In this document: piece after piece, positions 33,081-43,269 of the stretch
Layout of the letters: every line of letters starts with the position of its first letter
Numbering within the stretch: the stretch's first letter is position 1
Source: Macrothele yani
Taxonomy: Eukaryota > Arthropoda > Arachnida > Araneae > Macrothelidae
Direction: 5' to 3'
NCBI GenBank assembly: GCA_039090855.1
Contig: CM077006.1
Span: forward strand, 45,641,336-45,705,335
Length of the DNA stretch: 64,000 bases
The notes under the pieces: generated by a model
What the model saw: the letters and a program-made list of their open reading frames with translations, nothing else
What the model was told of the DNA's origin: nothing
The model's database searches: none
Program-made: the position numbers and the translations under genes

Positions 33081-34342
33081 CAGAGGGTGAGTCGAACGTT
33101 TTGCAATATTTGGATCACTTGATGTCTTCATACGTACGTTTACGACGAAAGCTGACTAGCATTCAAAGTATATGCCATCGTGTTGCACCGTCTTTAGCCA
33201 TCTGTCTGCCAGTCCTTCGATTCCGCTGTGGTACCAGTTCTCGTCCTTCGAGGCGAAGAACTCCTTCACCTCAGATGCCACCTTCTCCTGGTTGCTGTAG
33301 TGCCGCCAGAGAAGGAAATGGGCCATGGAACGGAACAAGTAATAATCCGACGGGGCAAGGTCCAGACTATACGCTGGGTGTTGCATCAGTTTGATGCCTG
33401 GAGTTTTGCCCGGGTCGTCAGCGAGGTATGAGGCCGAGCGTTGCCCTGCTGTATGGAGAGGAAGCTTTCTGTTTATTAGTGCCGAATACTTCTCCTCCCA
33501 AACGGCATACATCCGCTCCAGCTGTTCAGAGTAGAGGTTGGCGTTGATGGTCCGACCGTCTGGAACAAATTGGTAATGATTATCTCCTCGAAATTCCACC
33601 AGATGCAGAGGATCAGTTTGTGCTCGAAGCGCCCACGTTTGGCAACAGGTTCAGGAAGCTGGCCCGGGCTCAACCACTGGCCTTGTGTATTAAGATTACG
33701 GAAATAGACCCACTTTTCATCTCACGTCACAATTCTCTTGGTGAAACGTACATCGTACACAGAGTTTCGTGCACACTTTCACTCTCCGGTTTGCTTCAGC
33801 TGGCGTCAGTTCGTGGGGATAATGACGCAGCACCTTTAGACCTTGTCGAGGTCCTGAAGGTGACGAACTACGGTGGTTTGTGATATATGCCCAGCTCGCC
33901 TGATAATCTTCGAGTGCTGGTTGACGGATGTGTCTCCACTGCTTAGCGCACGGCCTCTGAATCCACGGTTTGCGGCCTACCTGACCTTGGCTGATCGTCG
34001 AGGTTTCTGCCACTTGAGCGAAATTTCTTGAGCCATCTGGTTGCTATGCTGTTGTCCATGGAATCTTCCCCCTTTCGCATGAAACATGTTCGTGTTGTTT
34101 GAGCAGTGTTATGGCAGAGTTCAAACTCGTAAAGCAAAAGTTCGCTAATTAGCCGGTTGTGGCTGTTTATGTTTTAGGCGTCCCAACCACACACATATGC
34201 AATGTTGTCCACAGTAACGACTACCACTTTATATCCCTTTCAACTGACTGCAGTGCGCGACTTGAACTAGCTTAAGCACGTGAGATACCCGCCGCAGCAC
34301 ATGCGTTTATGCAAATATTGCAAAACTTTCGACTCACCTCTG
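33081..34342 (-). mobile_element. mariner transposon with complete ends (1262 bp)
   Basis: The left end is CAGAGGGTGAGTCGAACGTT and the inward-read right end CAGAGGTGAGTCGAAAGTTT; both continue to TGCAATATTTG. TA lies at 33079-33080 and 34343-34344. It interrupts the 71-bp satellite. Confidence 0.92.
33156..34137 (-). pseudogene. mariner transposase pseudogene
   Basis: The N-terminal piece (33943-34137) has MLYEFELCHNTAQTTRTC, then ATRWLKKFRSSGRNLDDQPR and SGRPQTVD. The middle is frame-shifted (AVETHPSTS, ISQTTVVRHLQDLDK, VTDEKWVYFRN-like). The C-terminal piece (33156-33599) has VPDGRTINANLYSEQLERM, then HPAYSLDLAPSDYYLFRSM with the third catalytic Asp, and VKEFFASKDENWYHSGIEGL. The second catalytic HHDNARPH-type motif is degraded (LHTAGQRSAS). 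Dead by frameshift and motif loss. Confidence 0.88.
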
Positions 34343-34631
34343 TATAATGGTTGTGACGTACTACAGAAGTAAAGCACGTGTCAAGAGGACAAATCTGCAG
34401 CGGTATATTCCGTCCGTGTAGCTTAGTTGGGAGAGCAACTTACTCCGCAGTGAGAGGGCGGGGTTTCGATCACAGGCAAATATGTATTTTCACATAGTTT
34501 ATGATATAGTTCTGATAATTCATCCATTTGCTTATTAAGTTATGTAGCATACAGTCTGTATCACAATATATACAATTTTTGAATTGAATCACTTTCCGAT
34601 TTACTTATGCAGCACGCAGTCTATGATGTAC
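34343..34631. repeat. 71-bp satellite, segment 3, with a tRNA-like piece
   Basis: Satellite sequence resumes after the mariner (CAGTCTGTATCACAATAT, TTTTTGAATTGAATCACTTTC) and stops near 34631 at the foldback element. A tRNA-like segment at 34412-34479 interrupts it. Confidence 0.75.
34412..34479 (+). repeat. tRNA-like sequence (SINE head or tRNA pseudogene)
   Basis: TAGCTTAGTTGGGAGAGC is a good A box with a D-arm, and GGTTTCGATC a weak B box. The acceptor strands pair imperfectly (GTCCGTG with CACAGGC, one mismatch). Probably a SINE fragment. Confidence 0.5.
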
Positions 34632-34639
34632 TAGTTAAA

Positions 34640-34788
34640 AGGACACCAGATTGTGCACAGTCAAAAACGCTTATAGCTTTGTAAAATCCGTTTATTTACT
34701 GGCGTAAAAAAGTATATATAATCACCAAGCTTTCGCTTTCCACTGGGAGGCTTTTTCAAGGTAATAGGTAGACATAAAATGACTATCA
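34640..34788. repeat. Foldback element, left arm
   Basis: The stretch from about 34658 (TCAAAAACGCTTATAGC) through AAAATCCGTTTATTTACTGG, GCTTTCGCTTTCCACTGG and GGCTTTTTCAAGG is matched in reverse complement at 39421-39535. The two arms meet where a mariner has inserted. The exact outer boundary was not resolved. Confidence 0.8.
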
Positions 34789-35387
34789 TATTGGGTTGGA
34801 AAGAAAGTAATGTCCAATGACAAGGTTCCCGAAGTCGAACATTTTCCGTTTTATTTCTGAAAAGAAAAAAAAATATTTCAAAGGAAGATGCGTACAATGG
34901 AATTTTGTGCTCGATACTGGTGCCAGCAGAATGAAAAAATGATTTGTCATACAAAAATACTGCCGTCCTTTTCTTAAAGCAACCAAGATTTCCACCCTCC
35001 GACGATACGGCGCAGACGCTAGACTCACCGGTACTATATCGTAAAACGATACTTCCTTCGCGTGTGTTTCCAGTGCGATTGTCCGAAGCAAGATGCAGGC
35101 AAACGTTATCGTTTGCTTCTCTGGTGATTCCATCACTTACACACCCCGCGTGTCATACTGTAAAACTGAGAGTTACTTTTCACATCGCACCTTTGGCATT
35201 GAGCATTCAGAGGTTTCCGTTTGACGTGCTAACATTTCGTTCCACTGCATGTCGTGTCGGAATTAATGGCTTATTTGTTAATATGGATGAATTTAATATT
35301 AAGGAGACTGAAAAAAGCATAGAGACCAACAAATACGTGCTTGTTGAAAATAAAAAAGGGAAGTGTGAATGCTGAAAGCTGTTTCGT

Positions 35388-35600
35388 CTCATTATGAAAC
35401 AAGAATATGTTTCACAGCAACACCAATCTTTACAAGCTTGTGATATGTTGAAAGTTTCCAAAATGCGAATGTTTATTTCTGGAGTGTTCGTTCCTTCTGA
35501 GGGGCAATGATGAAATCAACATCCACATTTTGGAAACTTTCAACTCATCAGAAGCTGGTGAAAATTGGTGTTGCTGTAAAACACATTCTGAAGCTTGATA
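35388..35600. repeat. Imperfect hairpin inside the mariner
   Basis: Two arms of about 80 bases (35395-35475 and 35516-35598) are inverted copies at roughly 85% identity. They share CAGCAACACCAAT and GAAAGTTTCCAAAATG, with a loop of about 45-55 bases. No coding signal. Confidence 0.75.
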
Positions 35601-36533
35601 TGCTATCAAGAAAACAGCAAAAACTGAAATTAAACATGCAAAAGTTACTTAATTCAAAAATTGTAGCTGTACCACCATCAAAATTATGTGGAACAGCCTT
35701 AACATTACTGCGGAGGGCACGGGCGGATCCAGAAGGCTACTCTAGGGGCGGCGGTTTTTGAGATATAAAATGGGGAGGGAGAAGACATTATGAAAGGTTT
35801 TTTTAGAAATACATTATACATATTGGCGGTGCCGTTCCTACCTGGAGTTCCTTTTCAAGGTCTTTAAAACACTTTCACTTGTTCCAGGAATATTAAATCG
35901 TTAAATACCTGAACGAGAGCAAATAATAGGTGAAAAATCACAATTGTTTTAGTGCGATCAGTTGCGCGTTTCCCAAAGAAATGAACTTTATGCTTTGAAA
36001 TGTTTTTCAAAGCATACAGTTCAAATTGGCACAGAATACGTCTGAATGAAATCCTTCGAAATAAAGCCCAAGGCCTTATATTCGAAGTTGGTTAATTTAA
36101 TAAAATAAAAAAAAGTTTTTAGTGGTCTCTATCTGACATATTCTCATACATTAAAGTAAATACACGCCTGATTTCAGCCAAAACATAATGAACACACGGT
36201 TTAAACATAAAATCGCTAAATATAAAACACGGTAACTGGAATTTTACTGTCCCCCCTTTTTTTGTTTGTTTTTACTGTGCCCGACGGTGACAAAAAAATC
36301 ATTTTTGACTTATTTTCATTGGAGATGAAATAACGAAACTCTACGTCCATTATAAATTGACGTAAAACGGGAAAAAGAAAGCAGTTCTGATATCATTTAC
36401 TTTACGTACATGAATGAAAACTCCAATGAAGGACGGTACACACACGGGGCGTACTCAGTGTGTGTTACAATCACACTCGTACAAAAATGAGAACTTAGTT
36501 TTTCTTTTGAAAGAGTTCCCTAATCTCGTTTGA

Positions 36534-36742
36534 GCCGCCCCGCGCAGTGGTCTAAGAGATGGCTGGCCTCTGATCATTCGTCCAAAAGGGGTCGGGGTTC
36601 GAATCCCGGTGGGGCATGGATGTTGTGTTTGTCTTACGGCACTGGCTTTCTCCCTTCCCTGGAACCAGTTACCCTAAATTAGGGACTGCCCATTGAGTTG
36701 CTCACGGTGGTCGTTAAACCTCCAACAAAAAAAAAAAAAAAA
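36534..36742 (+). repeat. tRNA-derived SINE in tandem unit, copy 1
   Basis: Main SINE family: GCGCAGTGGTCTAAGAG, GGGTTCGAATCCCGGT, body and tail ending in about 16 A. It has the same GATGGCTGGCCTCTG variant as the next copy. Confidence 0.9.
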
Positions 36743-37050
36743 TTTTGCTGTTTCCCTCTCCCCTCCCTTTTTTTGTTTTTACTCTGCCCGACGGCGACAA
36801 AAAGAATCATTTTCGACTTCTTTTCATTGGTGATGAAATAACGAAACTCTACGTCCATTATAAATTGACGTAAAACGGGAAAAAGAAAGCAGTTCTGATA
36901 TCATTTACTTTACGTACATGAATGAAAACTCCAATGAAGGACGGTAGACACACGGGGCCTACTCAGTGTGTGTTACAATCATACTCGTACAAAATTCTGA
37001 TGAAGAGAAGTTAGTTTTTCTTTTGAAAGAGTTCCCCTAATCTCGTTTGA

Positions 37051-37254
37051 GCCGGCGCAGTGGTCTAAGAGATGGCTGGCCTCTGATCATTCGTCCGAAA
37101 GGGGTCCGGGTTCGAATCCTGGTGAGGCATGGATGTTGTGTTTGTCTTACGGCACTGGCTCTGTCCCTACCCTGGAACCAGGGACCCTAAATTAGGGACT
37201 GCCCATTGAGTTGTTCACGGTGGTCGTTAAACCTCCAACCAAAAAAAAAAAAAA
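37051..37254 (+). repeat. tRNA-derived SINE in tandem unit, copy 2
   Basis: Shares diagnostic variants (AGAGATGGCTGGCC, loss of the CGGGCGACTGCTTATAG segment) with the SINE at 36534. It is a duplicate rather than an independent insertion. Confidence 0.9.
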
Positions 37255-38439
37255 TTTGCTGTTTCCCTCTCCCCTCCCTTTTTTTGTTTTTACTCTGCCC
37301 GACGGTGACAAAAATAATCATTTTCGACTTCTTTTCATTGGTGATGAAATAACGAAACTCTACGTCCATTATAAATTGACGTAAAACGGGAAAAAGAAAG
37401 CAGTTCTGATATCATTTACTTTACGTACATGAATGAAAACTCCAATGAAGGACGGTAGACACACGAGGCGTACTCAGTGTGTGTTACAATCACACTCGTA
37501 CAAAAATGAGATGAAGAGAACTTAGTTTTTCTTTTGAAAAACAAAGTTCCCTAATCTCGTTTGAAGAACTGAGAACTTCCTTTAAGTGAGTACGTAAAGG
37601 GGAACCAAGTTAACAGTGCCTCCTGATATTCAACGATTACCAAATTTAAACAGCTTGGAATTTTTACGATATTATAAATCTTTTCCTGTAAAAAATTTTA
37701 TGGCACCAAAATTCCCAAAAGATAATAGAGAATTAGAACGTTTCCGTGTTTATGATAGTTCATAATAGACTTATTTACAGTTTAGAGACAGAGAAAAATG
37801 AGTAGGTTTGAATTATGGATTCAGGTTTGTTTTAAATTTTTCACAAACTGTTTCGAGACGCTGCAGACGCTAGACAATATGACAATAATAACGAACTAAC
37901 AAAGAATACCCCCATGTCTTTTTACCCCGCCCTCCCGCCCGCCCTCCAGCTCTCTCTCTCTCTTTATTGTATTCCCTTATCTTTCTTTTTTTACTGAAGC
38001 TAAATCAATGTAATACCTATTTTAAATCCAATTGCGTAGTAAGTTTAATTGTTAAATCTTTTTTTAGAAAAACTGAAAACAAAACATGCATAGTTCATCA
38101 TTCACGATCTTCGCTACTTTAAACGTGAAAACTTCGTTAGGGTTTAGGAGGGAGAGGGGGCACCGCCCCAGTCGCCCCCAGCTGGATCAGCCACTGGCTG
38201 CGGGACTTTTCGGCTTTCGCATATGTGTTTGAAAACATGTGTAAAACAGTTAGTTTATGTGAAACAGTTAGTTTCTGTAAGTGAGTAAATTATGCGTTCT
38301 CGTAATACATTTGTATGATTTCTACATAACCTACGATACCCTCTGTGAATAGTATCATTATAAGTTGAGTTTCGAATATATAGTTCAAACCAGATCTGTA
38401 CGGGTTCAGTTCTGGTCGGGTCCAATTATGTGACGTTCG

Positions 38440-38733
38440 GGTCCAAAATGTTTGACCCGTTTCCTTCACACAGCACGGGTGACGTGTCACAAGGTCGGGG
38501 ATCTGGGTCGAAAACTGCTGCCTCACCCAGCCAATTCCCCGGACATAGCCCCAAGCGACTACCACCTTTTCCGGTGGTTGCAGCATTTCCTGGACGGGCA
38601 GCGGTTCACCAACCGGGACGATGTCGAACGCGCACTTACTCACTTCTTTGTGTCCAAGCTGCCACAGTTCTACAGGACGGCATATCCAACAGCTGCCCAG
38701 TTGATGGAGTAGGTCGTGGAAAGCGATTGTGAC
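38440..38733 (+). pseudogene. mariner transposase C-terminal part
   Basis: Plus strand reads LGRKLLPHPANSPDIAPSDY, then HLFRWLQHFLDGQRFTNRD and DVERALTHFFVSKLPQFYR. SPDIAPSD holds the third catalytic Asp. After QLME the frame stops where QKVVESD-type sequence is expected. The natural end (DDGYILD) is found at 39333, past the tRNA-like insertion. It belongs to the TTGGGTTGG-ended element around it. Confidence 0.88.
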
Positions 38734-38789
38734 GTGCCTGCTCCGCAGGACGCACACGACATAAAAGCAGATAGCAGCAATAACGAACG

Positions 38790-38862
38790 TCTGCGTAGCT
38801 CAGTTGCTAGAGCGACTTGTTCCGGAATAAGTGGACTCGGGTTCGATCCCCGGCGTGGACCA
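38790..38862 (+). repeat. tRNA-like head, copy 1
   Basis: GTAGCTCAGTTGCTAGAGCG (D-arm/A box) and GGTTCGATCCCCGG (T-arm/B box). Acceptor GTCTGCG pairs with CGTGGAC using two G-T pairs. The anticodon stem ACTTG/TAAGT encloses an eight-base loop TTCCGGAA, one base too long for a normal tRNA. Confidence 0.65.
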
Positions 38863-39215
38863 AAAATGACGGAGAAATTTACTTCGTTATAATGGCGGCC
38901 GAACTTCCCGGATGACCCGGCCGTTCAAGATCTCGCAATGGTGTGATGTTCTTTCCACACCACGAGATAGGAAAAATAAGAGAATCCCTTCTTCAGCGTT
39001 TCAAAAAATAAAAGTGTGCGATGTTGCATTCCACACACTAGATTGACTGGGAGTTCTCAAGTGCACGTTCTACAGCGGATGGCTGCCTGAGACGATTCAT
39101 GGTCACGGCTGACCCGCGGGCCATACCCCCGGCCCTCTTTAGGGGGTGGGGGAGATGTGACGTGCCTGCTCCGCAGGACGCACACGACATAAAGGCAGAT
39201 AGCAGCAAGAACGAA

Positions 39216-39289
39216 CGTCTGCGTAGCTCAGTTGGTAGAGCGACTTGTTCCGGAATAAGTGGACTCGGGTTCGATCCCCGGCGTGGACC
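39216..39289 (+). repeat. tRNA-like head, copy 2
   Basis: Same as copy 1 with an intact GTAGCTCAGTTGGTAGAGCG. The oversize anticodon loop and the repeated context argue for a SINE head rather than a working tRNA gene; if tRNA, the triplet would be CCG (Arg). Confidence 0.65.
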
Positions 39290-39420
39290 GAAAATGACGG
39301 AGAAATTTACTTCGTTATACGATGATGGCTACATTTTGGACTGATTTGTACTTGTATACGGTAATTGGCACTCTTCTGTTGTCTTGCATTTGCAGACATT
39401 ACTTTCTTTCCAACCCAATA

Positions 39421-39536
39421 AAATGACTACTGCCTTGACAAAGCCTTCCAGTGGAAAGCGGAAGCTTAGCGATTCTATATTCATTTTTTACGCCAGAAAA
39501 TAAATGGATTTTACTACGCTTTAAGCATTTTTGATT
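39421..39536. repeat. Foldback element, right arm
   Basis: Reverse complement of the left arm: CCTTGACAAAGCCTTCCAGT, GGAAAGCGGAAGCTTAGCG and TTTACGCCAGAAAATAAATG. Satellite sequence resumes at about 39538. Confidence 0.8.
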
Positions 39537-39537
39537 G

Positions 39538-39960
39538 GCTAATGATATAGTTTTGATAATTTATCCCTTTTCTGGCCTACCTATGTTAAATGCAGTCTGT
39601 ATAATAACGTATTATCATTTTTTAAAAAATTAAATCACTTTCTGATCCACTTATTCACCACGCAGATTGTTTAACGACACATGATAAAGTTTTAAGAATT
39701 TATCCATTCTTTAATCGACTTAAGCTGCCTATATAATGGTGCATTATAAAGTTTTGGAACAAAGTTACTTTCTGATCTGCTTATGTGATAAGTTTTGAGA
39801 ACAGTCTTCCCTGGGTTACGAGTAGTCTGTATAACGACATATCATAAATTTTGGAGAATCAATTTGCTTGTGGATCTTCTAAGTACTCCAATCAGCCTGC
39901 AATCTGTACAAATTAGATAAAATAAAGTTCTGGGAAAAAATTGGATGCAAATTTATTAAA
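39538..39960. repeat. 71-bp satellite, segment 4
   Basis: Diverged monomers (CAGTCTGTATAATAACG, TCTGATCCACTTATTCACC, ATGATAAAGTTTTAAGAATT). Continuation of the array interrupted since 23.99 kb. Confidence 0.8.
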
Positions 39961-40690
39961 TATTTCGTGCCTCCTGTAATCACACAATGTCATTCCGATA
40001 ATTTATTCCCTTGCGGAAATACTAATCATTACCGTTCGGTGATGCAATAATTAGTAGACCTACAAATGTGTCATAATAGGAGATGAAATTTAAGAATTAA
40101 TTCCCTTACTGTCTAAAATTTTTTCACAGGCACAAGTTTTCTGCTAAGTGACATAAATTGTTGGTCACACACTGTTTCTAGAGGACAGACAGAAAAATAA
40201 ATTCCATTTAATTTGCAGTCGAGATTTTCTTTGCAAGATATTTTCTCATTTTTTTCTTAAATTCTTGTTTTAAGGACCACCATGAACAACTCAAAATGCT
40301 ATAACGGTGTCCCAAACGCCCGTAAATGCAGACGACCATAACCGCCCGAATCGCCCATCTAGAGTCAGTAAAAATTTCAACTCCCACATGTTCTTTGGAT
40401 TGCAAGTGCCTTTCAGGATTAGCAGAAGTCACCATCAATCATCATTGTCGTCACTACACAAAGAAGTGAACCTGGAACTGGTTCCTCCGGAAAGATATTA
40501 TTCACTGTATATCTGTTTTTCGTGAAAGAACACACTGATTGCCCGCGGGAAACGTCAGTGCTTATCAAAATCGGAAGTTTCAGGGGGAAGAAATTCGAAA
40601 AGTAGCGAGAGGCAGTTGTTTAGAGAATTATAGCATTCTGGCGAGAAACTTGCGTGATTTTAGGCTCCTGGTCATTAAAAGAGATAATAA
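39961..40690. other. Unassigned stretch
   Basis: No gene or repeat recognised. Short open frames here lack any recognisable domain. Confidence 0.4.
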
Positions 40691-40692
40691 GC

Positions 40693-40853
40693 ACTCGCCG
40701 TCCCTAATTTGGGGTCACTGGTTCCAGGAATGTGAAACGGCCAACTGCGTAAGACAGGCACGCCACCCCTGCTTCAACCGGGACTAGAAGTCAAGCCTGT
40801 CTTGGATGAATGGCCAGAAGCCAGCGCCTTAGACCACTCGGCCACGTGGGCAT
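40693..40853 (-). repeat. SINE with a different tRNA-like head
   Basis: Reads in reverse CCACGTGGCCGAGTGGTCTA (A box resembling Leu/Ser tRNA), a weakened B box, then the family body GGAACCAGTGACC and CAAATTAGGGACGG. The body matches the main SINE family while the head differs. Confidence 0.7.
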
Positions 40854-41110
40854 CAAATTTTCCTGAATGATGTTAATAATATATAGTTTAAATGAAACAA
40901 CGCGACGCAACAAAGGTTTTTTAATGGCGGTTAATGTGATTTCAGAATATTGAGGAATAATTTAAATCCATTTGGTCTAATTTATCAAAAGACCTGTCCA
41001 TTAAACACGTGATCACGGTGGAATCATGCTTAGAAATAATTTACGCTACATAAAAAACGCAGTGTCAATAGAAACACACTAACAGAGCACTCATTTCTCT
41101 GCATGGCAAT

Positions 41111-42150
41111 GGACTTAATATTTGTTTACGTCGAACTAAATCGTAATATATATTTTTTACGTTCTTATTAGGCATTAATATTTGTGTACGTTGCACTAAA
41201 TCGTATTGAATATATTTTTTTACGTTCTTATTAGGCATCAATATTAGTTTACATCGCACTAAGTAGTATTGAATATATTTTTCTACGTTCTTGTTAGGCA
41301 TCAATATTTGTGTACGTCGCACTAAATCGTATTGAATATATTTTTTACGTTCTTGTTAGGCATCAATATTAGTTTACATCGCACTAGGTGGTATTGAATA
41401 TATTTTTCTACGTTCTTGTTAGGCATTTTTTTTATTGAAGGTTTAACGACCACCGTGAGCAACTCAATGGGCTATAAGCAGTCGCCCGTCCCTAATTCAG
41501 GGTCACTGGTTCCAAGGATGAAGCCAGTGCCGTTAGACAAACACAACATCCATGCCTCACCGGGATTCGAACCCGGGCTCCTTTCGGCCGAATGATCAGA
41601 AGCCATCGCTTAGACCACCACGCCACCGGAGCGGCCTTGTTAGGCATCAGTATTAGTTTACGTCGCACTAAAACGTATTGAATATATTTTTACGTTCTTG
41701 TTAGGCATCAATATTTGTTTACATCGCACTAAATCGTATTGAATATATTTTTTATGATCTTTTTAGGAATCAATATTAGTTCAAGTCGCATTAAATCGTA
41801 TTGAATATATCTTTTTACGTTCTCGTTAGGCATCAATATTAGTTTACGTCACACGAAATAGTACTGAATATATTTTTTTACGTTGTTGTTATGCATCAGT
41901 ATTTGTTTAAATCACACTACATCATATTAAATATATATTTTTTACGTTCTTGTTAGGCATCAAAATTTGCTTAAGTCGCACTAAATCGTATTGAAATGTT
42001 TTTTTACGTTCTTTTTAGGCATCAATATTATTTTCAGTCACACTGAATCGTATTGAATACATTTTTCTATGCATTAGTATTTGTTTATGTTGCTCTAAAT
42101 CATATTGAATATATATTTTTTTACGTTCTTGTTAAGCATCAATCATTCGC
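41111..42150. repeat. 63-bp satellite array
   Basis: About 13 monomers on the pattern TACGTTCTTGTTAGGCATCA, ATATTTGTTTACGTCGCAC and TAAATCGTATTGAATATAT. A SINE splits it at 41427-41635. Confidence 0.95.
41427..41635 (-). repeat. tRNA-derived SINE inside the 63-bp satellite
   Basis: Complete reverse copy. The head at 41635 reads inward GGTGGCGTGGTGGTCTAAGC and GGGTTCGAATCCCGGT; the tail ends in a short A tract. The 12-bp duplication CTTGTTAGGCAT lies at 41415-41426 and 41636-41647, inside a monomer. Confidence 0.93.
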
Positions 42151-42569
42151 GTGCATTTGCTTACCGTTTCTCTGACGGACACCTGGCGATCAGTCATTTC
42201 AATTTCTATGAAAAAACAGGAAATAAATAAAACGAAACCTGAGGAAAAGTAGCGAGTAATTTTCGTCGTCGGGGATGTGATACATTTCCTTACAGCGCTG
42301 AGATCCATCACTAAACAGCAGGCCCTCAAGGCATTTCGTACTTCGCCTCTTGGTCGGGTGATTACCTTGTCTTCCTTGATGCCCTCTTCGGCAAGCCATA
42401 ATTTCCCAACAGGAGTTTGGGAGAAATTAAGGTAACACTTTCTCCTTTTTACGCACTGGATATTCATCGAAAAGAATCGTTTGAAAAACACGCTATCACC
42501 GACATTCGTCTTGACCGTTAACACAACTGACGCGTGTTTCTTGCTCAATTTGCAGGAAGATTGGCGCAT
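42132..42569 (-). CDS. Unrecognised 145-codon open frame
   Basis: Begins MRQSSCKLSKKHASVVLTVK and has a basic, Cys-rich middle and a hydrophobic stretch near residues 110-120 (SGFVLFISCFFIEI). I do not recognise a family. It overlaps the right edge of the 63-bp satellite at its 3' end, and no promoter, splice structure or neighbouring gene supports it. Most likely a chance open frame; a lineage-specific exon is possible. Confidence 0.15.
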   Translation of the reverse strand: MRQSSCKLSKKHASVVLTVKTNVGDSVFFKRFFSMNIQCVKRRKCYLNFSQTPVGKLWLAEEGIKEDKVITRPRGEVRNALRACCLVMDLSAVRKCITSPTTKITRYFSSGFVLFISCFFIEIEMTDRQVSVRETVSKCTRMIDA

Positions 42570-43269
42570 TATAAATTACAGTTACAAAATACACTTTTAC
42601 TTTAGCAGCGGATGCTCCCAACCGGTTGAATGGCCATCGTCTTATTAAGCTCTTATCAAAGATCAAGAACTTCTTTAGGTTGTTTGTTGAGAAAAATTTC
42701 CCGGAAAAACTTCACAGATCAGAGCGAAGAGCTACCAGTTGCATAGATAAAGAATTCTTTCCTTGCACTGGATGGATTCTTTCCGGAAAGAAACAGAAAA
42801 TTAAAAGAAAAAGTTATCTGTTTTCTGAACTTCTTTCAAGAATCAAGTTCCTTGATAATAGTCATGATCATTTAAGCTGTTGATTTGTTCTTCCAAGAAA
42901 CTGATAGTTTAGATAAACTATATTTCATCTTAAACACCCTCCCAGGGGTTACGAGCAGCTTAAAAGGGACACGATTTTCTACGATACATGCCACGCAAAG
43001 AAAGAAAACGAAAGAAAAAACTGTAAACAAGCTTTCACGAAACTTCAAAAAAAATAGCTTTAATTACACAAAAATTTTGAAATAGTGCAATATAAAATCC
43101 ACTTTGAGTATAAGGCTACTTTTTTTGTTTGAAATTCCATTGCAAAACTTGTAAGTCGTCGAGTTGCGTTGAGAAGGAAGATGGCTATTAGAGGAAGAGG
43201 CGTAAAAGTTTTGCGCAAAGACAAGTAAAGCCATGCGGAACATTTGAAAATATGAAGAAAATTCTCCTC
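42570..43269. other. Unassigned stretch
   Basis: An 85-codon plus-strand frame at 42626-42883 (Lys/Phe-rich) has no recognisable domain. Nothing else is seen. Confidence 0.4.

Larger units (their letters stand above)
36251..37560. repeat. 517-bp tandem amplification that includes a SINE
   Basis: Three copies of a roughly 300-base block (36251-36533, 36743-37050, 37255-37560), containing CCCGACGGTGACAAAAA and ACTCCAATGAAGGACGG, are separated by two near-identical SINEs. The SINE was therefore in the unit before amplification. Confidence 0.9.
35718..38196. mobile_element. hAT-like non-autonomous element (2.48 kb)
   Basis: The left end CACGGGCGGATCCAG and inward-read right end CAGTGGCTGATCCAG form short terminal inverted repeats of the CAGTGGCGGATCCAG type. 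Flanking octamers GCGGAGGG and GCTGCGGG agree at six of eight positions, compatible with a decayed 8-bp hAT duplication. No transposase inside. It contains a 517-bp tandem array with embedded SINEs. Confidence 0.65.
38731..39330 (+). repeat. tRNA-like SINE, tandem dimer in the mariner
   Basis: Two copies 426 bases apart (from 38731 and 39157) share GACGTGCCTGCTCCGCAGG, a short linker, then a tRNA-like head and GACGGAGAAATTTACTTCG. The second stops just before the mariner reading resumes. A short CGAT repeat at the junctions may be the target duplication. Confidence 0.7.
34791..39418 (+). mobile_element. mariner transposon enlarged by later insertions
   Basis: Perfect 24-bp terminal inverted repeats beginning TTGGGTTGGAAAGAAAGT at both ends, with TA at 34789-34790 and 39419-39420. 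The 4.6-kb span is far over mariner length because it contains a hAT-like element (35718-38196) and tRNA-like repeats (38731-39330). The transposase survives only as a C-terminal part. Confidence 0.93.

Noticed and set aside
35207..35461. Possible small gene (84 codons, minus) near the mariner left half
   Set aside because: It overlaps one arm of the imperfect hairpin and has no recognisable domain.
38290..38757. 155-codon minus-strand open frame
   Set aside because: It is the antisense of the mariner C-terminal coding sequence on the plus strand.
39216..39289. Functional tRNA-Arg(CCG) gene
   Set aside because: The anticodon loop is eight bases, the segment is duplicated with its flanks, and it lies inside a mariner; a SINE head is more likely.
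41111..42150. CRISPR-like array of regular repeats
   Set aside because: Monomers abut without unique spacers and the context is a eukaryotic satellite.
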